In this document: positions 47,672-56,667 of the stretch, one piece after another
How the letters are laid out: each line of letters begins with the position of its first letter
Numbering within the stretch: position 1 is the first letter of the stretch
Origin: JBMYRH01 sp049602155
GTDB taxonomy: Bacteria > Myxococcota_A > UBA9042 > PHBI01 > JBMYRH01
NCBI GenBank assembly: GCA_049602155.1
Contig: JBMYRH010000003.1
Span: 186,001 to 250,000, forward strand
Direction of reading: 5' to 3'
Length of the DNA: 64,000 nucleotides
Notes under the pieces: generated by a model
What the model saw: the letters and a program-made list of their open reading frames with translations, nothing else
Databases searched by the model: none
Told to the model about the DNA's origin: nothing
Program-made: the position numbers and the translations under genes

Positions 47672-49162
47672 TCACGTGTCGCGTATGACCAAGTACGCGC
47701 CGTGAAGCTCAATCACGGGCTGCAAGCCTACTGGGAGGGATAACATGCCCCGGAGGGGGGAAGATTCCACGACCTCGCGCACGATCGCCTCGACCATCTG
47801 CACGCTCGCGCTCTCGGTGGGGAGAGAGAGGAGCCCCGGCTCCCCCTCAAGGAGGACCACAGAGACATCTTCCGGGGTCAGCCACACCGTGCCCTCGTCT
47901 TCAATCGTGACCGCAGCGCCCATCGCGATAGCCGCGCGCAACGTCGCCAAACGCACCCTGGCGCCGTCACGCCACCCCATCAGCTCGATGTCCCACTCAC
48001 CAGCCTCAACCGCCAAATGTACACCTTCACCATCCGCGCTGACCTCGAAGCTAAAGCTCGGTGCCGAGCCTGGCCAGGCACGTACAGAGAGTGACATCGA
48101 TGGGTCCATCGCAGTGAGGGCAGCCCAGCTCTCATGCCACTCCGATGCCGTCCAAGTCGCTTCTCCTGCCAAGCGATCGCCACACAGGCCACCTGCTGAC
48201 CATAGAGCAGTCAACTGTCGGGCGACGAGCCCCTGGTTCACGAGCAGGCCCCACTCCGAGTCCACGGTCGGCACCGCGGCACTCAGGGCGACGGGCAAGG
48301 TCGCCGCAGGGGCACACGGATGAGGCTCAAGGGAGACGCCCACGCTGTAGGGGACGACGAGCCGCCCCGAGGCCAACTGCCACCACAGCGTAGGGCCGTC
48401 CATCGGGGCGCGAATGACGGTGTGCTGCGAGCCTGTCCCCAGGCCGCCGTCTTCATGATACTGAGTCATCGCCCCTGCGAGGTTCAATCCGAGGCGCGCG
48501 GGTAGGGCGCTCGCGAGGCTGGGGGCGAGCGCGTCAAAAGCCGCGCTCGCAAGGGCCGCTAAGGCCAGCTCTTCAGGTCCGTGAGGTGTCCCACGTAGGG
48601 CCAAGAAGTCGTCATGACACGTAGAGATGGTCACCTCTGCATCCCCCTCTCGGAAGGTCGCGTCACTCTGGGGGCTCACGTTCACGACCCCCAGCTTTGT
48701 CTGCGTCAGCGCGAGGGTGCCCTGAAGTCGTCCTTCAAGGATCGCCACCTCCACGTCACAGGCCGGCATCCCATCTTGCTCAAGGCTGACGGTCACAGGC
48801 TCGAGCGTCGCGTCGATGTCGAGGTGAAGGCCCGCAGGGCTTACGTCGAGGGCGACATGCCCAGGGCGCAGGACCGCGCCCTCCCATGTCGGCGGCGTGT
48901 GAGACATCATCGGGTGGGCGCCTCGGACCTCCTGAAGCGCAGCGCTGTCAAAGGACACCCCGTCGGGGACGCGCTCATCCCAAGCCATCGTCGTCTGTTG
49001 CGCGGCCTCTTGCCACGACGCTGGGCCGGTGACCAACACCACCCCGTTAGGGACACTCCCTGCGGGAAGCGGGCCGTCGTCAGGCAGCCCCACGGTCCAA
49101 GTCCCGTTGGCGCATCCGGCGGCTGAGACCATCGCGCTCAGGAGGATAAGGCGGCCCATCAT
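47672..49162 (-). CDS. Lipoprotein of unknown function (496 aa)
   Basis: Lipobox SAAGC follows a short signal peptide. The mature protein is Ala/Gly/Val-rich with long amphipathic beta-like stretches and Trp-rich segments (WTASEWHESWAAL). The middle has VVNVSPQSDATF-type repeats of low order. I recognise no family. The start overlaps the stop of the upstream lipoprotein gene by four bases, so the two are translated together and may form a complex at the outer membrane. No catalytic residues can be named. Confidence 0.72.
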   Translation of the reverse strand: MMGRLILLSAMVSAAGCANGTWTVGLPDDGPLPAGSVPNGVVLVTGPASWQEAAQQTTMAWDERVPDGVSFDSAALQEVRGAHPMMSHTPPTWEGAVLRPGHVALDVSPAGLHLDIDATLEPVTVSLEQDGMPACDVEVAILEGRLQGTLALTQTKLGVVNVSPQSDATFREGDAEVTISTCHDDFLALRGTPHGPEELALAALASAAFDALAPSLASALPARLGLNLAGAMTQYHEDGGLGTGSQHTVIRAPMDGPTLWWQLASGRLVVPYSVGVSLEPHPCAPAATLPVALSAAVPTVDSEWGLLVNQGLVARQLTALWSAGGLCGDRLAGEATWTASEWHESWAALTAMDPSMSLSVRAWPGSAPSFSFEVSADGEGVHLAVEAGEWDIELMGWRDGARVRLATLRAAIAMGAAVTIEDEGTVWLTPEDVSVVLLEGEPGLLSLPTESASVQMVEAIVREVVESSPLRGMLSLPVGLQPVIELHGAYLVIRDT

Positions 49163-50430
49163 AGCGCCCCCCCTTCTTCACCAAGCACCACAAGCTCGCT
49201 GCCCCCCGGGGCATCCAGAGGCCAGGCACCGTAGGCCCCAGAGAGCCTCCCTGCGCTGTCCATCACCGCGCTGATGTAACCGCCAGGCCGGAGGCCGGTC
49301 ATCACCGAGCGGCCTACGACTTGGTCTCCGACCAGCCTGGCGCGCTTCACGGCCAGCTGCCCCGCATCTAGGTAGAGGATCACCGCGCCGTCGCGCAGGT
49401 CGAACACGAGCTCGGCGTGCTGGCCGACGAGGTGCTGCCGAGTCGCTCCAGTCTTCGAGTCGACGTACACGCCATCATCGACGACGACCGGTGCGGGGGT
49501 CGCCCCGCTCGCGAAGATGTAGCGCAGCGCACCCCGGGTCACGTCGTAGTAGGCGATCCCCAAGCGCTGTTTGGCGTCGACCGCGGCGCTGACGAAGCGG
49601 CCCACATCCCCTGTGTCCACATCGCGCTCTGCGTCATGACCGTCCAGGGTCGCGACTGACCATTGCCCTGTGGCGTCGCGCTGAGCGAGCTTGAGATCGC
49701 CGCGAGCGCGATCATAAAAGGCGACCCGCGGAGCGCCTCCGATCAGGACCAGCTCCGCGAACTCACCGTAGTCCTCGACCTCGGCCTCGCACTCGGGATC
49801 ATCCGTGCACACTGGGACCTCCTCCAAGGCCCATTCCCCCGGTGCATGCCGACGCGCATAGCGCAGAGACCGCGACGTCTCGTCCCGATAGGCGAGATGA
49901 ACAACCCCATCGCTCGCAACGCCGATGGAGGCATGACGGCCACGATCTTCCGCACCCTCACCGTCGACGATCTCGATCGCGATGGCGGCATCCAAGTCCG
50001 CACCAGCCAATGTGCCGTAGCGCAGGTTGCCGCCGTCTGCGTCGTACCAGGCGAGGTGAGCGTCGCCCTCAGGGGAGACCACGATGGCGCTCCACTGACC
50101 ACGATCCCTGTCTTGCAGCGTGTGATCGATGACACTCCAACCGTCGATCACCCTGCGGCGTTCGGTGCCGTCGAGCTCGCGGCGTAGGAGGACGAGGTTT
50201 CGGTAGGTCGCGTCGTAGGTCGCGATGAGCAGCGCCCCATCGGGGTGATGCGCCACGCTTGTGTAGCGGCCGAGGGCCCCAGTCGTGCTCGGAGGGGCGA
50301 CTGGGGCGCAGACTCCAGCGGCACAGGCCTCTCCAATCGGGCAGCTCTCATCGACACACTGCGCGACGGGTTCGGCACAGGCCGACAGCGCAGAGAGTGC
50401 GATGACCAGGGATGTAAAACGTGCGTTCAC
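49159..50430 (-). CDS. Lipoprotein with beta-propeller-like domain (423 aa)
   Basis: Lipobox LSAC (signal peptide FTSLVIALSALSAC), then a small Cys-rich unit (CVDESCPIGEACAAGVC) and about 370 residues of repeated Asp/His/Tyr strands such as HLAWYDADGGNLRYG, HLAYRDETSRSLRYA, RVAFYDRARGDLKLA and GIAYYDVTRGALRYI. This is typical of a propeller with blades of about 50 residues, similar to sialidase-like or BNR-type folds. The GTG start at 50430 has a leaderless-type promoter seven bases before it and no ribosome-binding site. It is coupled to the next lipoprotein gene. Function unknown. Confidence 0.78.
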   Translation of the reverse strand: MNARFTSLVIALSALSACAEPVAQCVDESCPIGEACAAGVCAPVAPPSTTGALGRYTSVAHHPDGALLIATYDATYRNLVLLRRELDGTERRRVIDGWSVIDHTLQDRDRGQWSAIVVSPEGDAHLAWYDADGGNLRYGTLAGADLDAAIAIEIVDGEGAEDRGRHASIGVASDGVVHLAYRDETSRSLRYARRHAPGEWALEEVPVCTDDPECEAEVEDYGEFAELVLIGGAPRVAFYDRARGDLKLAQRDATGQWSVATLDGHDAERDVDTGDVGRFVSAAVDAKQRLGIAYYDVTRGALRYIFASGATPAPVVVDDGVYVDSKTGATRQHLVGQHAELVFDLRDGAVILYLDAGQLAVKRARLVGDQVVGRSVMTGLRPGGYISAVMDSAGRLSGAYGAWPLDAPGGSELVVLGEEGGAL

Positions 50431-50437
50431 TGGTTCG

Positions 50438-50466
50438 AGGCTAGAGACGTCCGGTCAACGAATCAA
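50438..50466 (-). promoter_or_regulatory. Leaderless-type promoter of the beta-propeller lipoprotein gene
   Basis: TTGATT (50461-50466) and TAGCCT (50438-50443), minus strand, spaced by 17 bases; the GTG start lies seven bases after the -10 hexamer. Confidence 0.5.
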
Positions 50467-50561
50467 AAAAGCACACCTATATCCACCGATCGCCTCGCCC
50501 AGATCCTTCGGCATGATTGTCTCGGAAGTGTTTTTCCGGAGGGTCTGGTACAGTCACGGCA

Positions 50562-52604
50562 ATGAGCGAAGATTCCGAAAAGAAGGAGCCCACTGAGGCG
50601 ATGGGGAGCCTTGAGGGGCCCGCGCCCGACGTGCCGTTGAGCGACGACCTCACGATGCGCGAGTCCTTCGGCACCGACATGACGGCGCCCCACCAAGCGG
50701 TCGGAGATCTGTCGGAGATCGGCGGGGACTCCACGTTGGCCGCCGTCCCAACGCCGGTCAACGTCGACCTGCGTGCGACTCGACAAGAGAGCCCGGCGGG
50801 TCACCAAGAGAGCGTCACGAAGGTCGGAGACGGCGCCTCAAGTGATGCCGATGACCGCGCTGACCTAGACGCGAAGATCCGTCGGCGGATCGCAGAGTCA
50901 GAGGCCACCTCCAAGCCAGATCCTCTCATCGGGAAGGAATTCGGAGGCCGCTTCACCGTGACCAAGAAGGTCGGTGAGGGCGGCATGGGCGCGGTGTATC
51001 GCGCACGTCAAAAGGGCATGGACCGTGACGTCGCGGTCAAGGTCTTGCTCGGCGACCTCGCGCGGAACGAGACCGTCGTCAAGCGCTTCCACCTCGAAGC
51101 GTTGGCCGTCTCTAAGTTGCGCCACCCGAACACGATTCAGATCTTCGACTTCGGTGAAAGTGACGACGGCCTCCTCTACATCGCGATGGAGTTCCTCGAG
51201 GGGAAGTCACTCCATCAAGTCCTGCAAGAGGAGCGCGTCCTCAGCGCGAGACGCGCCATCAAGATCGCTCAACAGATGGCGAAGAGCCTTCGAGAAGCGC
51301 ACGCCAAGGGGATCGTTCACCGTGACCTGAAGCCGGACAACATCTTCCTCTGCACCGTCGGTGAGGAGATGGACTACGTCAAAGTGCTCGACTTTGGTGT
51401 GGCCAAGCTCCGAGATGGAGAGGACGGGAAGGACCTGACCAAGACGGGGACCATCTTCGGGACACCGAAGTACATGTCACCTGAGCAGGCCAGCGCAGGG
51501 ATCGTCGATGCGCGATCCGACCTCTACGCAATCGGCGTGATCCTCTACGAGATGCTGACTGGGCGGGCGCCCTTCATGGCGGACAACTCGCTCGGCATCC
51601 TGATTCAGCACATCCAGGAGCCCGTCCCGGCCTTCGAGCAAGTCCAGCCTGACTTGGTCTATCCCGATCACGTCATGAGCCTGGTCTATCGCCTCTTGGC
51701 CAAGAAGGCAGAGCAGCGACCACAGACTGCCGAGGCGTTGATCCGCGAATGCGCCACCGTGCTCGAGACGACCGAGGACATCTATCGGAACGTCCTGACC
51801 CGCGCCGAGGCCGTGGAGATCGGCCTGGAGATGGCGCTGACCCCGCGCACCCGACACGACACCATCATAAGCACCGGGGAATCCCAAGGCGCGCCGACTG
51901 AGGGTCCCTTTCAGGAGCCCACCCTCGCTATCTCTGAAGAGGTGAAGCCCCGCAAGAGCATCGCGATGATGGCGGGCTTCTCTGCCCTCGTGATGATCGG
52001 AGCGAGCGCAGCGATCGTCTACGCCAGCATTCCCCCCCTGCCCGAGACCTTCGCCAACTTCGAAGGCTTCACAAGCACGCGCATCGGGACGCTCCCAGAG
52101 ATCGCACTGGAGATGTCGACGGTCGGCATCACCACCCAACCGACTGGCGTCGTCATCGAAGGGCTCGACACCCCTGTCAAAGACAGCTCGGCCTTCAATG
52201 TCACGCGCCCACGTGGCTCAGAGCCCGTGGTGTTGACCTTCAAGAAAGAGGGCTACAAGAGCTACACCTACACCTTCCGCTTCGATGAAGCGGTCCCGCC
52301 GCCCGTCGGGATCACCCTCACGCGCGCCGAAGATCCGCGCCCACCAGTCGTCAAGGTGGCGCGACCAAAGCGCCCGAAGAACTCCGGTAATGCAGGGCGT
52401 AAGGCCGCGGGTACCGCAGGGCAAGGTAGCAGCAGCACGACGACGGCCCCCGCGAAAGCCGAGAAAGCCGCGCCAGCGAAACCCGCGGTGAAGAAGGTGA
52501 CCAAGTTACCCGCAAAGCCAAGCAAGCTGAGCAAGCTCAAGAGCAGCAAGAAGCTCAAGCCCACGCTCAAGCTCAAGTCGAAGGGCCCCTCGAAGCTCAA
52601 GTAG
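50562..52604 (+). CDS. Membrane Ser/Thr protein kinase with PEGA domain (680 aa)
   Basis: Hanks-type kinase. An acidic, disordered N-terminal region of about 120 residues precedes the kinase domain: Gly loop VGEGGMGAVY near residue 136, Lys in VAVKVL near 159, HRDLKPDN near 253, DFG near 277, and GTPKYMSPEQ. All catalytic residues are present. One membrane span lies near 466-490, a PEGA domain at about 520-587 (TTQPTGVVIEGLD), and a long Lys-rich tail (KLSKLKSSKKLK) may bind wall or polyanions. The ATG at 50562 has no ribosome-binding site; TACAGT lies seven bases before it, so it may also be leaderless. The longer frame from 50517 is less likely. Transcribed divergently from the lipoprotein pair. 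Confidence 0.92.
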   Translation: MSEDSEKKEPTEAMGSLEGPAPDVPLSDDLTMRESFGTDMTAPHQAVGDLSEIGGDSTLAAVPTPVNVDLRATRQESPAGHQESVTKVGDGASSDADDRADLDAKIRRRIAESEATSKPDPLIGKEFGGRFTVTKKVGEGGMGAVYRARQKGMDRDVAVKVLLGDLARNETVVKRFHLEALAVSKLRHPNTIQIFDFGESDDGLLYIAMEFLEGKSLHQVLQEERVLSARRAIKIAQQMAKSLREAHAKGIVHRDLKPDNIFLCTVGEEMDYVKVLDFGVAKLRDGEDGKDLTKTGTIFGTPKYMSPEQASAGIVDARSDLYAIGVILYEMLTGRAPFMADNSLGILIQHIQEPVPAFEQVQPDLVYPDHVMSLVYRLLAKKAEQRPQTAEALIRECATVLETTEDIYRNVLTRAEAVEIGLEMALTPRTRHDTIISTGESQGAPTEGPFQEPTLAISEEVKPRKSIAMMAGFSALVMIGASAAIVYASIPPLPETFANFEGFTSTRIGTLPEIALEMSTVGITTQPTGVVIEGLDTPVKDSSAFNVTRPRGSEPVVLTFKKEGYKSYTYTFRFDEAVPPPVGITLTRAEDPRPPVVKVARPKRPKNSGNAGRKAAGTAGQGSSSTTTAPAKAEKAAPAKPAVKKVTKLPAKPSKLSKLKSSKKLKPTLKLKSKGPSKLK

Positions 52605-52664
52605 CGGCCTAGGGGCTTACGGGTTCGTGTCCTCGCTCCCCCGATGACGCTCCGATAAGGCGTG

Positions 52665-54116
52665 TTACTCGGACTCAGATGGGTCCGAGTCATCGTCACC
52701 CTCGGATTCGTCTGAATCCTGTGGGAGCACGGGCGGCTCCGCAGCGAAGACCGGCAGGGTGAACTCGGCGCTCTCTTCCACAGAGAGGTTGGGGTTCAGG
52801 TGGTCGAAGTTGCTCGCCTCCGCGTGTCCCATCAACGCCGTCCTCTCCTCACCGGTCAAGCTCCGTGCGCAACGAAAGCCAACGCCCTTCTCGGTCGCGT
52901 TGTTGCCGTTGCTCTGTGAGCCGTCCTGGTTCACGCGCTTCGCCCGATGGTCGCTACGGAATCGACACTTGTCCTTGGAGTTAGACACGATACCGACGTG
53001 GCCACCACGGACGCTCACTTGGATCGTGTCGACATCCTCCAGGTCTCCCTCGACCATCTCTGGTGCCAAGGGCATATCCGCTTCGGACCAGCGGACGCAG
53101 CGAGGCGCCTCTCGTGTCTCACCCCAGCAATCGATGTGGCAGTCGAGGGGCTCGGCGGGGTAGCCCTCGGGCATATAGGGGATCCCGAGCGTGCTCGTCC
53201 CCGAGCACGACTCGCATATCTTGCACTCCTGGTCACACTCGATGCGATCGTCTGTGCCCTTATTCCAAACGAGGCAATCCAAACATGAAATGCAGTCGGG
53301 CTCCTTCGCAAAGGCGCCACCCGGCGACTCCGTGATGTTGATATCAGGAAGCGGCGCTTTGCAGGTCGCGGACTCCTCAAAGATGCCGTCCGTGAACTCA
53401 GAGACATTGCTCAGGAGGTGGTAGACCCGCCCGGGGTTCAAGTCCTTGTCGTAGCCCTCTTCAACATAATCGTCGGTCTGAAGGTCGACGGCCACGAGGT
53501 CCGTCTTCTGGTTGCAGGCTGCGCCCGTGATGTCCTTGCTCTGGCAGTCGTTGAGCTTCAACACCCCCTCAGCCGGGTAGGTGCGGAGCGTATCACGGAG
53601 CACGGGGCTGCCTTGAGCCACGCGCTGCCACTCGACATTGGTGGGGAGGCGCCGGCCGCGAAACTCGCAGTACTCCTTGGCCATCGTCCAGGTGACTTGA
53701 TGGACGGGGAAATTGTCGTAGTCGGTGTCGTAGTAGTACCCGGAGCCCTGGTTCCAAGAGTCCGTAAAGAGCGGCTCGCGACAGCCACCGGTCTTCACGC
53801 AGTGTCGATACTGACCGTTGGAGACCTCGTACTGATCGATCGCGAACGGCTCGAGCTGGACTTGAACGATGGGCATCTGCGGCTGCAGATCCACGGTGAG
53901 GTCACCTGCGGTCTGACACAAGACATCGTGGTAGGCGATAGTTGGCGTGTCTTCACTGTAGCACGGGGTCGCTTGTCCGTACTCGGTGAGGAGGCCCTCA
54001 AGGATGAAGATCTCTGGGGTCGCCTCAGGTGTCTCAAGCCCCGACGCACACGCCGCGACGCTCGCGCCAAAGAGCACTGTCATGAGCCACGAAGAGCGGC
54101 GAGAAAAGGTCCCCAT
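52665..54116 (-). CDS. SUMF1/FGE-sulfatase-domain lipoprotein (483 aa)
   Basis: Lipobox VAAC gives a lipid-anchored protein. The SUMF1 (formylglycine-generating-like) fold is indicated by FAIDQYEVSNGQYRHC, VTWTMAKEYCEFRGRRLPTNVEWQ and the late VRGGH...KCRFRSDHR...GVGFRCAR. The domain is split by a Cys-rich insert (CISCLDCLVWNKG and CDQECKICESC). Bacterial SUMF1-like proteins near kinases usually do not modify sulfatases; the catalytic Cys pair of true FGE cannot be assigned here. The ATG at 54116 is preceded by GAGGTGACT. It is 11 bases from the PEGA gene upstream, with which it is co-transcribed. The role is probably at the outer membrane. Confidence 0.8.
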   Translation of the reverse strand: MGTFSRRSSWLMTVLFGASVAACASGLETPEATPEIFILEGLLTEYGQATPCYSEDTPTIAYHDVLCQTAGDLTVDLQPQMPIVQVQLEPFAIDQYEVSNGQYRHCVKTGGCREPLFTDSWNQGSGYYYDTDYDNFPVHQVTWTMAKEYCEFRGRRLPTNVEWQRVAQGSPVLRDTLRTYPAEGVLKLNDCQSKDITGAACNQKTDLVAVDLQTDDYVEEGYDKDLNPGRVYHLLSNVSEFTDGIFEESATCKAPLPDINITESPGGAFAKEPDCISCLDCLVWNKGTDDRIECDQECKICESCSGTSTLGIPYMPEGYPAEPLDCHIDCWGETREAPRCVRWSEADMPLAPEMVEGDLEDVDTIQVSVRGGHVGIVSNSKDKCRFRSDHRAKRVNQDGSQSNGNNATEKGVGFRCARSLTGEERTALMGHAEASNFDHLNPNLSVEESAEFTLPVFAAEPPVLPQDSDESEGDDDSDPSESE

Positions 54117-54127
54117 AGTCACCTCAC

Positions 54128-55399
54128 TCAAAACGTCACGCGCGCACCGGCAAAGCCTCCACCGCGGGTGGGGCTGAAGATCGGGAGGATCTCTACGCTG
54201 TCGGAGTCGATGTTCTCAAAGGGGGCGTCCTCTTTCTTGATCATGTAGACATCGAAGGCTTCGAGGATGACTAGGCTCAAGCCGAGGCCCATCATCACGC
54301 CACCTGTCCAGTAGCCCACTTGCTCCAAGAGTTGGAATTGCCCGAACTCTGAGCTTGGTTCATAGGTCGTCTCACTCAACGGGACGTCAAGGAGCCCCAA
54401 CGGTATCTGGCTGCTCTCAGCGTAATGTTTCGAAGCCTCTTGTCCCATGAAGAAGCCCCCCGTCACGAGGCCAGCCCCAAGCCCAAGCGCTGTCCACCCC
54501 ACATAGCCCTTCCAGGTCGTAGGCGGATCGCGAAGCCAAAGCTCTGCGGTGAGGGTCTGTGCATCACCGGCGGCGATGTAGGTCTCCTCGGAGTAGATGG
54601 TGTAATCTTCTTTTTTGAGGATCAGCTGGTGTGTCCCCTCATCGACGCGGATAGGGTCGTTGTAAGGCGTCAGGCCGATGTTCCGGCCATCCACGAAGAT
54701 CGTGGCCCCCGTGATGTTCGCGCGGACCGTAATTGTCCCCGTGCGGACGACCTTCTCCATCGTAAACAGCAAGCGCACCGGCTCACCCGTCCGGACCTCG
54801 ACTTTGCGCTCGATGGGCTGGTGCTCCGGCAGGTCAACGTAGAACGTGTAAGTCCCCGCGTCTTGCCGAAGGCTCAGCGGTGTCTGACCGACAATCGTCC
54901 CGCGCTGGTCGATCGCGACCGACGCCCCTGGGGGGTCGGACTCAATCGTGATCTGGACCTTGGCTCCCAAGCGGCACTTGGCGATGGTGTTACGCACATC
55001 CACCAAGTCCTCAGGTGCAGCGCCGTCGTTCTCAACCCCGAATTGGGTCAAGTACTTCTCGTAGTAGTCCACGCAGTTATCAGAGTCGCCCAGGCGCTCG
55101 TAGCAGACAGCGATGTTGTAGATGAACACCAACTGCGGATCGGCCTGGTAAGCCTTGATGAAGAGCTCAACCGCGCTGTTGTAGAGCTCTTTTTGGAAGA
55201 GCTCGGTCGCCTCGGCGCTGAGCTCTTCCGCGCGCTCTTTGCTTGCGATCTGCTCCGGCGTCAGCGCGTCGGCCGCGTCATCAGGCTGCGTCGCCTCAGC
55301 AGGGGCTTGTTCGGAGGGTGCCTCCTCCTGAGCCGCTGCCGGGAATGACAGCAAGAGCAGCAGGGCAACCAGCGTTGTCGTGCGATAAGTGTTGAGCAT
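54128..55399 (-). CDS. Secreted TPR/PEGA-domain protein (423 aa)
   Basis: A signal peptide ends about AAAQ, then an acidic Ala/Glu/Pro stretch. Residues about 60-120 are TPR-like (ELFQKELYNSAVELFIKAYQ). Two PEGA modules follow: IESDPPGASVAIDQRG and VRANITGATIFVDGRNIG. Two hydrophobic segments near 290-385 (GYVGWTALGLGAGLVTGG; GVMMGLGLSLVILEA) and a tail ending PTRGGGFAGARVTF close the protein. This is the third member of the secreted PEGA family in the window. A TTGACA promoter precedes it. It is followed, 11 bases on, by the SUMF1 lipoprotein gene; the two presumably function together. Confidence 0.83.
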   Translation of the reverse strand: MLNTYRTTTLVALLLLLSFPAAAQEEAPSEQAPAEATQPDDAADALTPEQIASKERAEELSAEATELFQKELYNSAVELFIKAYQADPQLVFIYNIAVCYERLGDSDNCVDYYEKYLTQFGVENDGAAPEDLVDVRNTIAKCRLGAKVQITIESDPPGASVAIDQRGTIVGQTPLSLRQDAGTYTFYVDLPEHQPIERKVEVRTGEPVRLLFTMEKVVRTGTITVRANITGATIFVDGRNIGLTPYNDPIRVDEGTHQLILKKEDYTIYSEETYIAAGDAQTLTAELWLRDPPTTWKGYVGWTALGLGAGLVTGGFFMGQEASKHYAESSQIPLGLLDVPLSETTYEPSSEFGQFQLLEQVGYWTGGVMMGLGLSLVILEAFDVYMIKKEDAPFENIDSDSVEILPIFSPTRGGGFAGARVTF

Positions 55400-55426
55400 C
55401 AGTGGACCGTGGGCAAAGTCGGATTG

Positions 55427-55455
55427 ACCCTAAGGTGCAGTCTTGGTGGTGTCAA
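55427..55455 (-). promoter_or_regulatory. Promoter of the PEGA/SUMF1 operon
   Basis: A perfect TTGACA (55450-55455) and TAGGGT (55427-55432) on the minus strand are 17 bases apart, leaving a leader of about 21 bases. Confidence 0.55.
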
Positions 55456-55477
55456 CGGCCACGGAGGCCAGGGGTGC

Positions 55478-55930
55478 TCAAGTCTTGGCTCCGATCGCCA
55501 AGACCAAGATGCCGCCTTTGTACACGCGCCCCGCTTGAAAGAAGAGGCCTCCGTCTCGCACATCGACTGTGGTCTTCAGGCCGTCGAGCTCTAAGCTGAT
55601 CTTGATGAACCCCTTCGCGAGGCCCTTGTAGGAGAGCGTCAGCGTCTTGCCATCGGGCAGCTTGAAGCTCTTCTTAGCGTCCCGCGGGACGGTCGCGGCG
55701 TGGGCGCCGGCGTGAGTGAAGCCCGTGTATGGCGCGAAGGACTTCTTGAGGTAAGGGGCGAGGTCCTTCAGCTTCGGATCGACCCCCGATTCACCCTTTT
55801 TGGCGTGAACGACCGTGACAGTCATGTGGGCTACGCCAGCCTCTGATGCGGGCGCCTGGCTCCACGCGATGCCCGCGGAGAGCATCATGGAGCACGCGAC
55901 AAGAGCGCCCATGAGACGTTGAACGTTCAC
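55478..55930 (-). CDS. Secreted protein downstream of the anti-sigma gene (150 aa)
   Basis: I chose the GTG at 55930, eight bases after AGGAG and two bases after the anti-sigma stop; the longer frame from 55999 lacks such a site. A signal peptide ends near AWSQA. The mature protein of about 125 residues has strand-rich text: MTVTVVHAKKG, KLKDLAPYLKKSF..., LPDGKTLTLSYKGL, and a GRVYKGGILVLAIG ending. It contains no Cys in the mature part. It has no family I can name. As the third gene of the ECF operon it may be the envelope partner that regulates the anti-sigma protein; that is inference. Confidence 0.7.
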   Translation of the reverse strand: MNVQRLMGALVACSMMLSAGIAWSQAPASEAGVAHMTVTVVHAKKGESGVDPKLKDLAPYLKKSFAPYTGFTHAGAHAATVPRDAKKSFKLPDGKTLTLSYKGLAKGFIKISLELDGLKTTVDVRDGGLFFQAGRVYKGGILVLAIGAKT

Positions 55931-55932
55931 GC

Positions 55933-56610
55933 TCAAAGCTCCTGTCCTGGGGTGTCTCCCTCGATAGGCAGCGCCACGCCTTCGTCCACGTGATGCCACA
56001 CGACCATAGGCTTGGAGGGATCGTCCGCGTTGTCATCCACCACGACGCGGCCCTTCGCCGCCTCGACGTGCTCGACAAACGCCGCGTGTTGACCCGCCTT
56101 GAGGCTCACGCCATTTCGGCGCTCAATCGCAGGGACAGGTGGCTCTGCAGTCGCGACCGACTCAGTCGGCGCTGCGGCAGGCGTGGGGCTCGCGATCTCG
56201 GGGGCCGCCGCCTCTTGACTCGATGTGGCGTTAAACGCGATGGCAGCGACAGCCAAGAGAGCGACCGCCAGGGCCGCCATAGAGACGAGGGGTTGTTCAA
56301 AGGTGAAGAGAGAGACAAACCAAGCCATCAGGCCTGGCTCGGACTCTTTATGGGTCTCCGTGCGCTCCCGGAGGGCTCCCTCGGCCTGAAGACGCGCCAT
56401 CACATCTCCAGCCATGTGCGAGAGATCGACCTCCGCGACCGGGCCCTCAAGCGCGGCTCGGGCCATGAGCCTGAGCGCTTGCAGCTCATCGAGCTCCGCC
56501 TTGCAATCCGGACAGTCATCGAGCGCCTGCTCAATCTTGAGCGCCAACGGCGGGTCGAGCTCACCATCAAGGTAAGGGTGGAGTTGCTCTTTTAAATCCT
56601 GGCAGTTCAT
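55933..56610 (-). CDS. Anti-sigma factor, membrane-bound, zinc-finger-like
   Basis: The N-terminal ZAS-type domain begins MNCQDLKEQLHPYLDGEL and has C3, C33 and C36 (DDCPDC), but the usual His of the HxxxCxxC motif is Ala29. One membrane span lies near 96-115 (AALAVALLAVAAIAF), followed by a periplasmic region. It should hold the adjacent ECF sigma factor at the membrane and release it on envelope signals. The start could also be the ATG at 56616 (six bases upstream); the GGAA at this site favours 56610 by spacing. It follows the sigma gene by 57 bases and precedes a secreted protein. Zinc binding may be altered by the missing His. Confidence 0.82.
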   Translation of the reverse strand: MNCQDLKEQLHPYLDGELDPPLALKIEQALDDCPDCKAELDELQALRLMARAALEGPVAEVDLSHMAGDVMARLQAEGALRERTETHKESEPGLMAWFVSLFTFEQPLVSMAALAVALLAVAAIAFNATSSQEAAAPEIASPTPAAAPTESVATAEPPVPAIERRNGVSLKAGQHAAFVEHVEAAKGRVVVDDNADDPSKPMVVWHHVDEGVALPIEGDTPGQEL

Positions 56611-56667
56611 CGTCATGGTTCCGAGAGTGAGGGTATCAAACCTCAACGGTTCGTGGGTAATCCCGAG

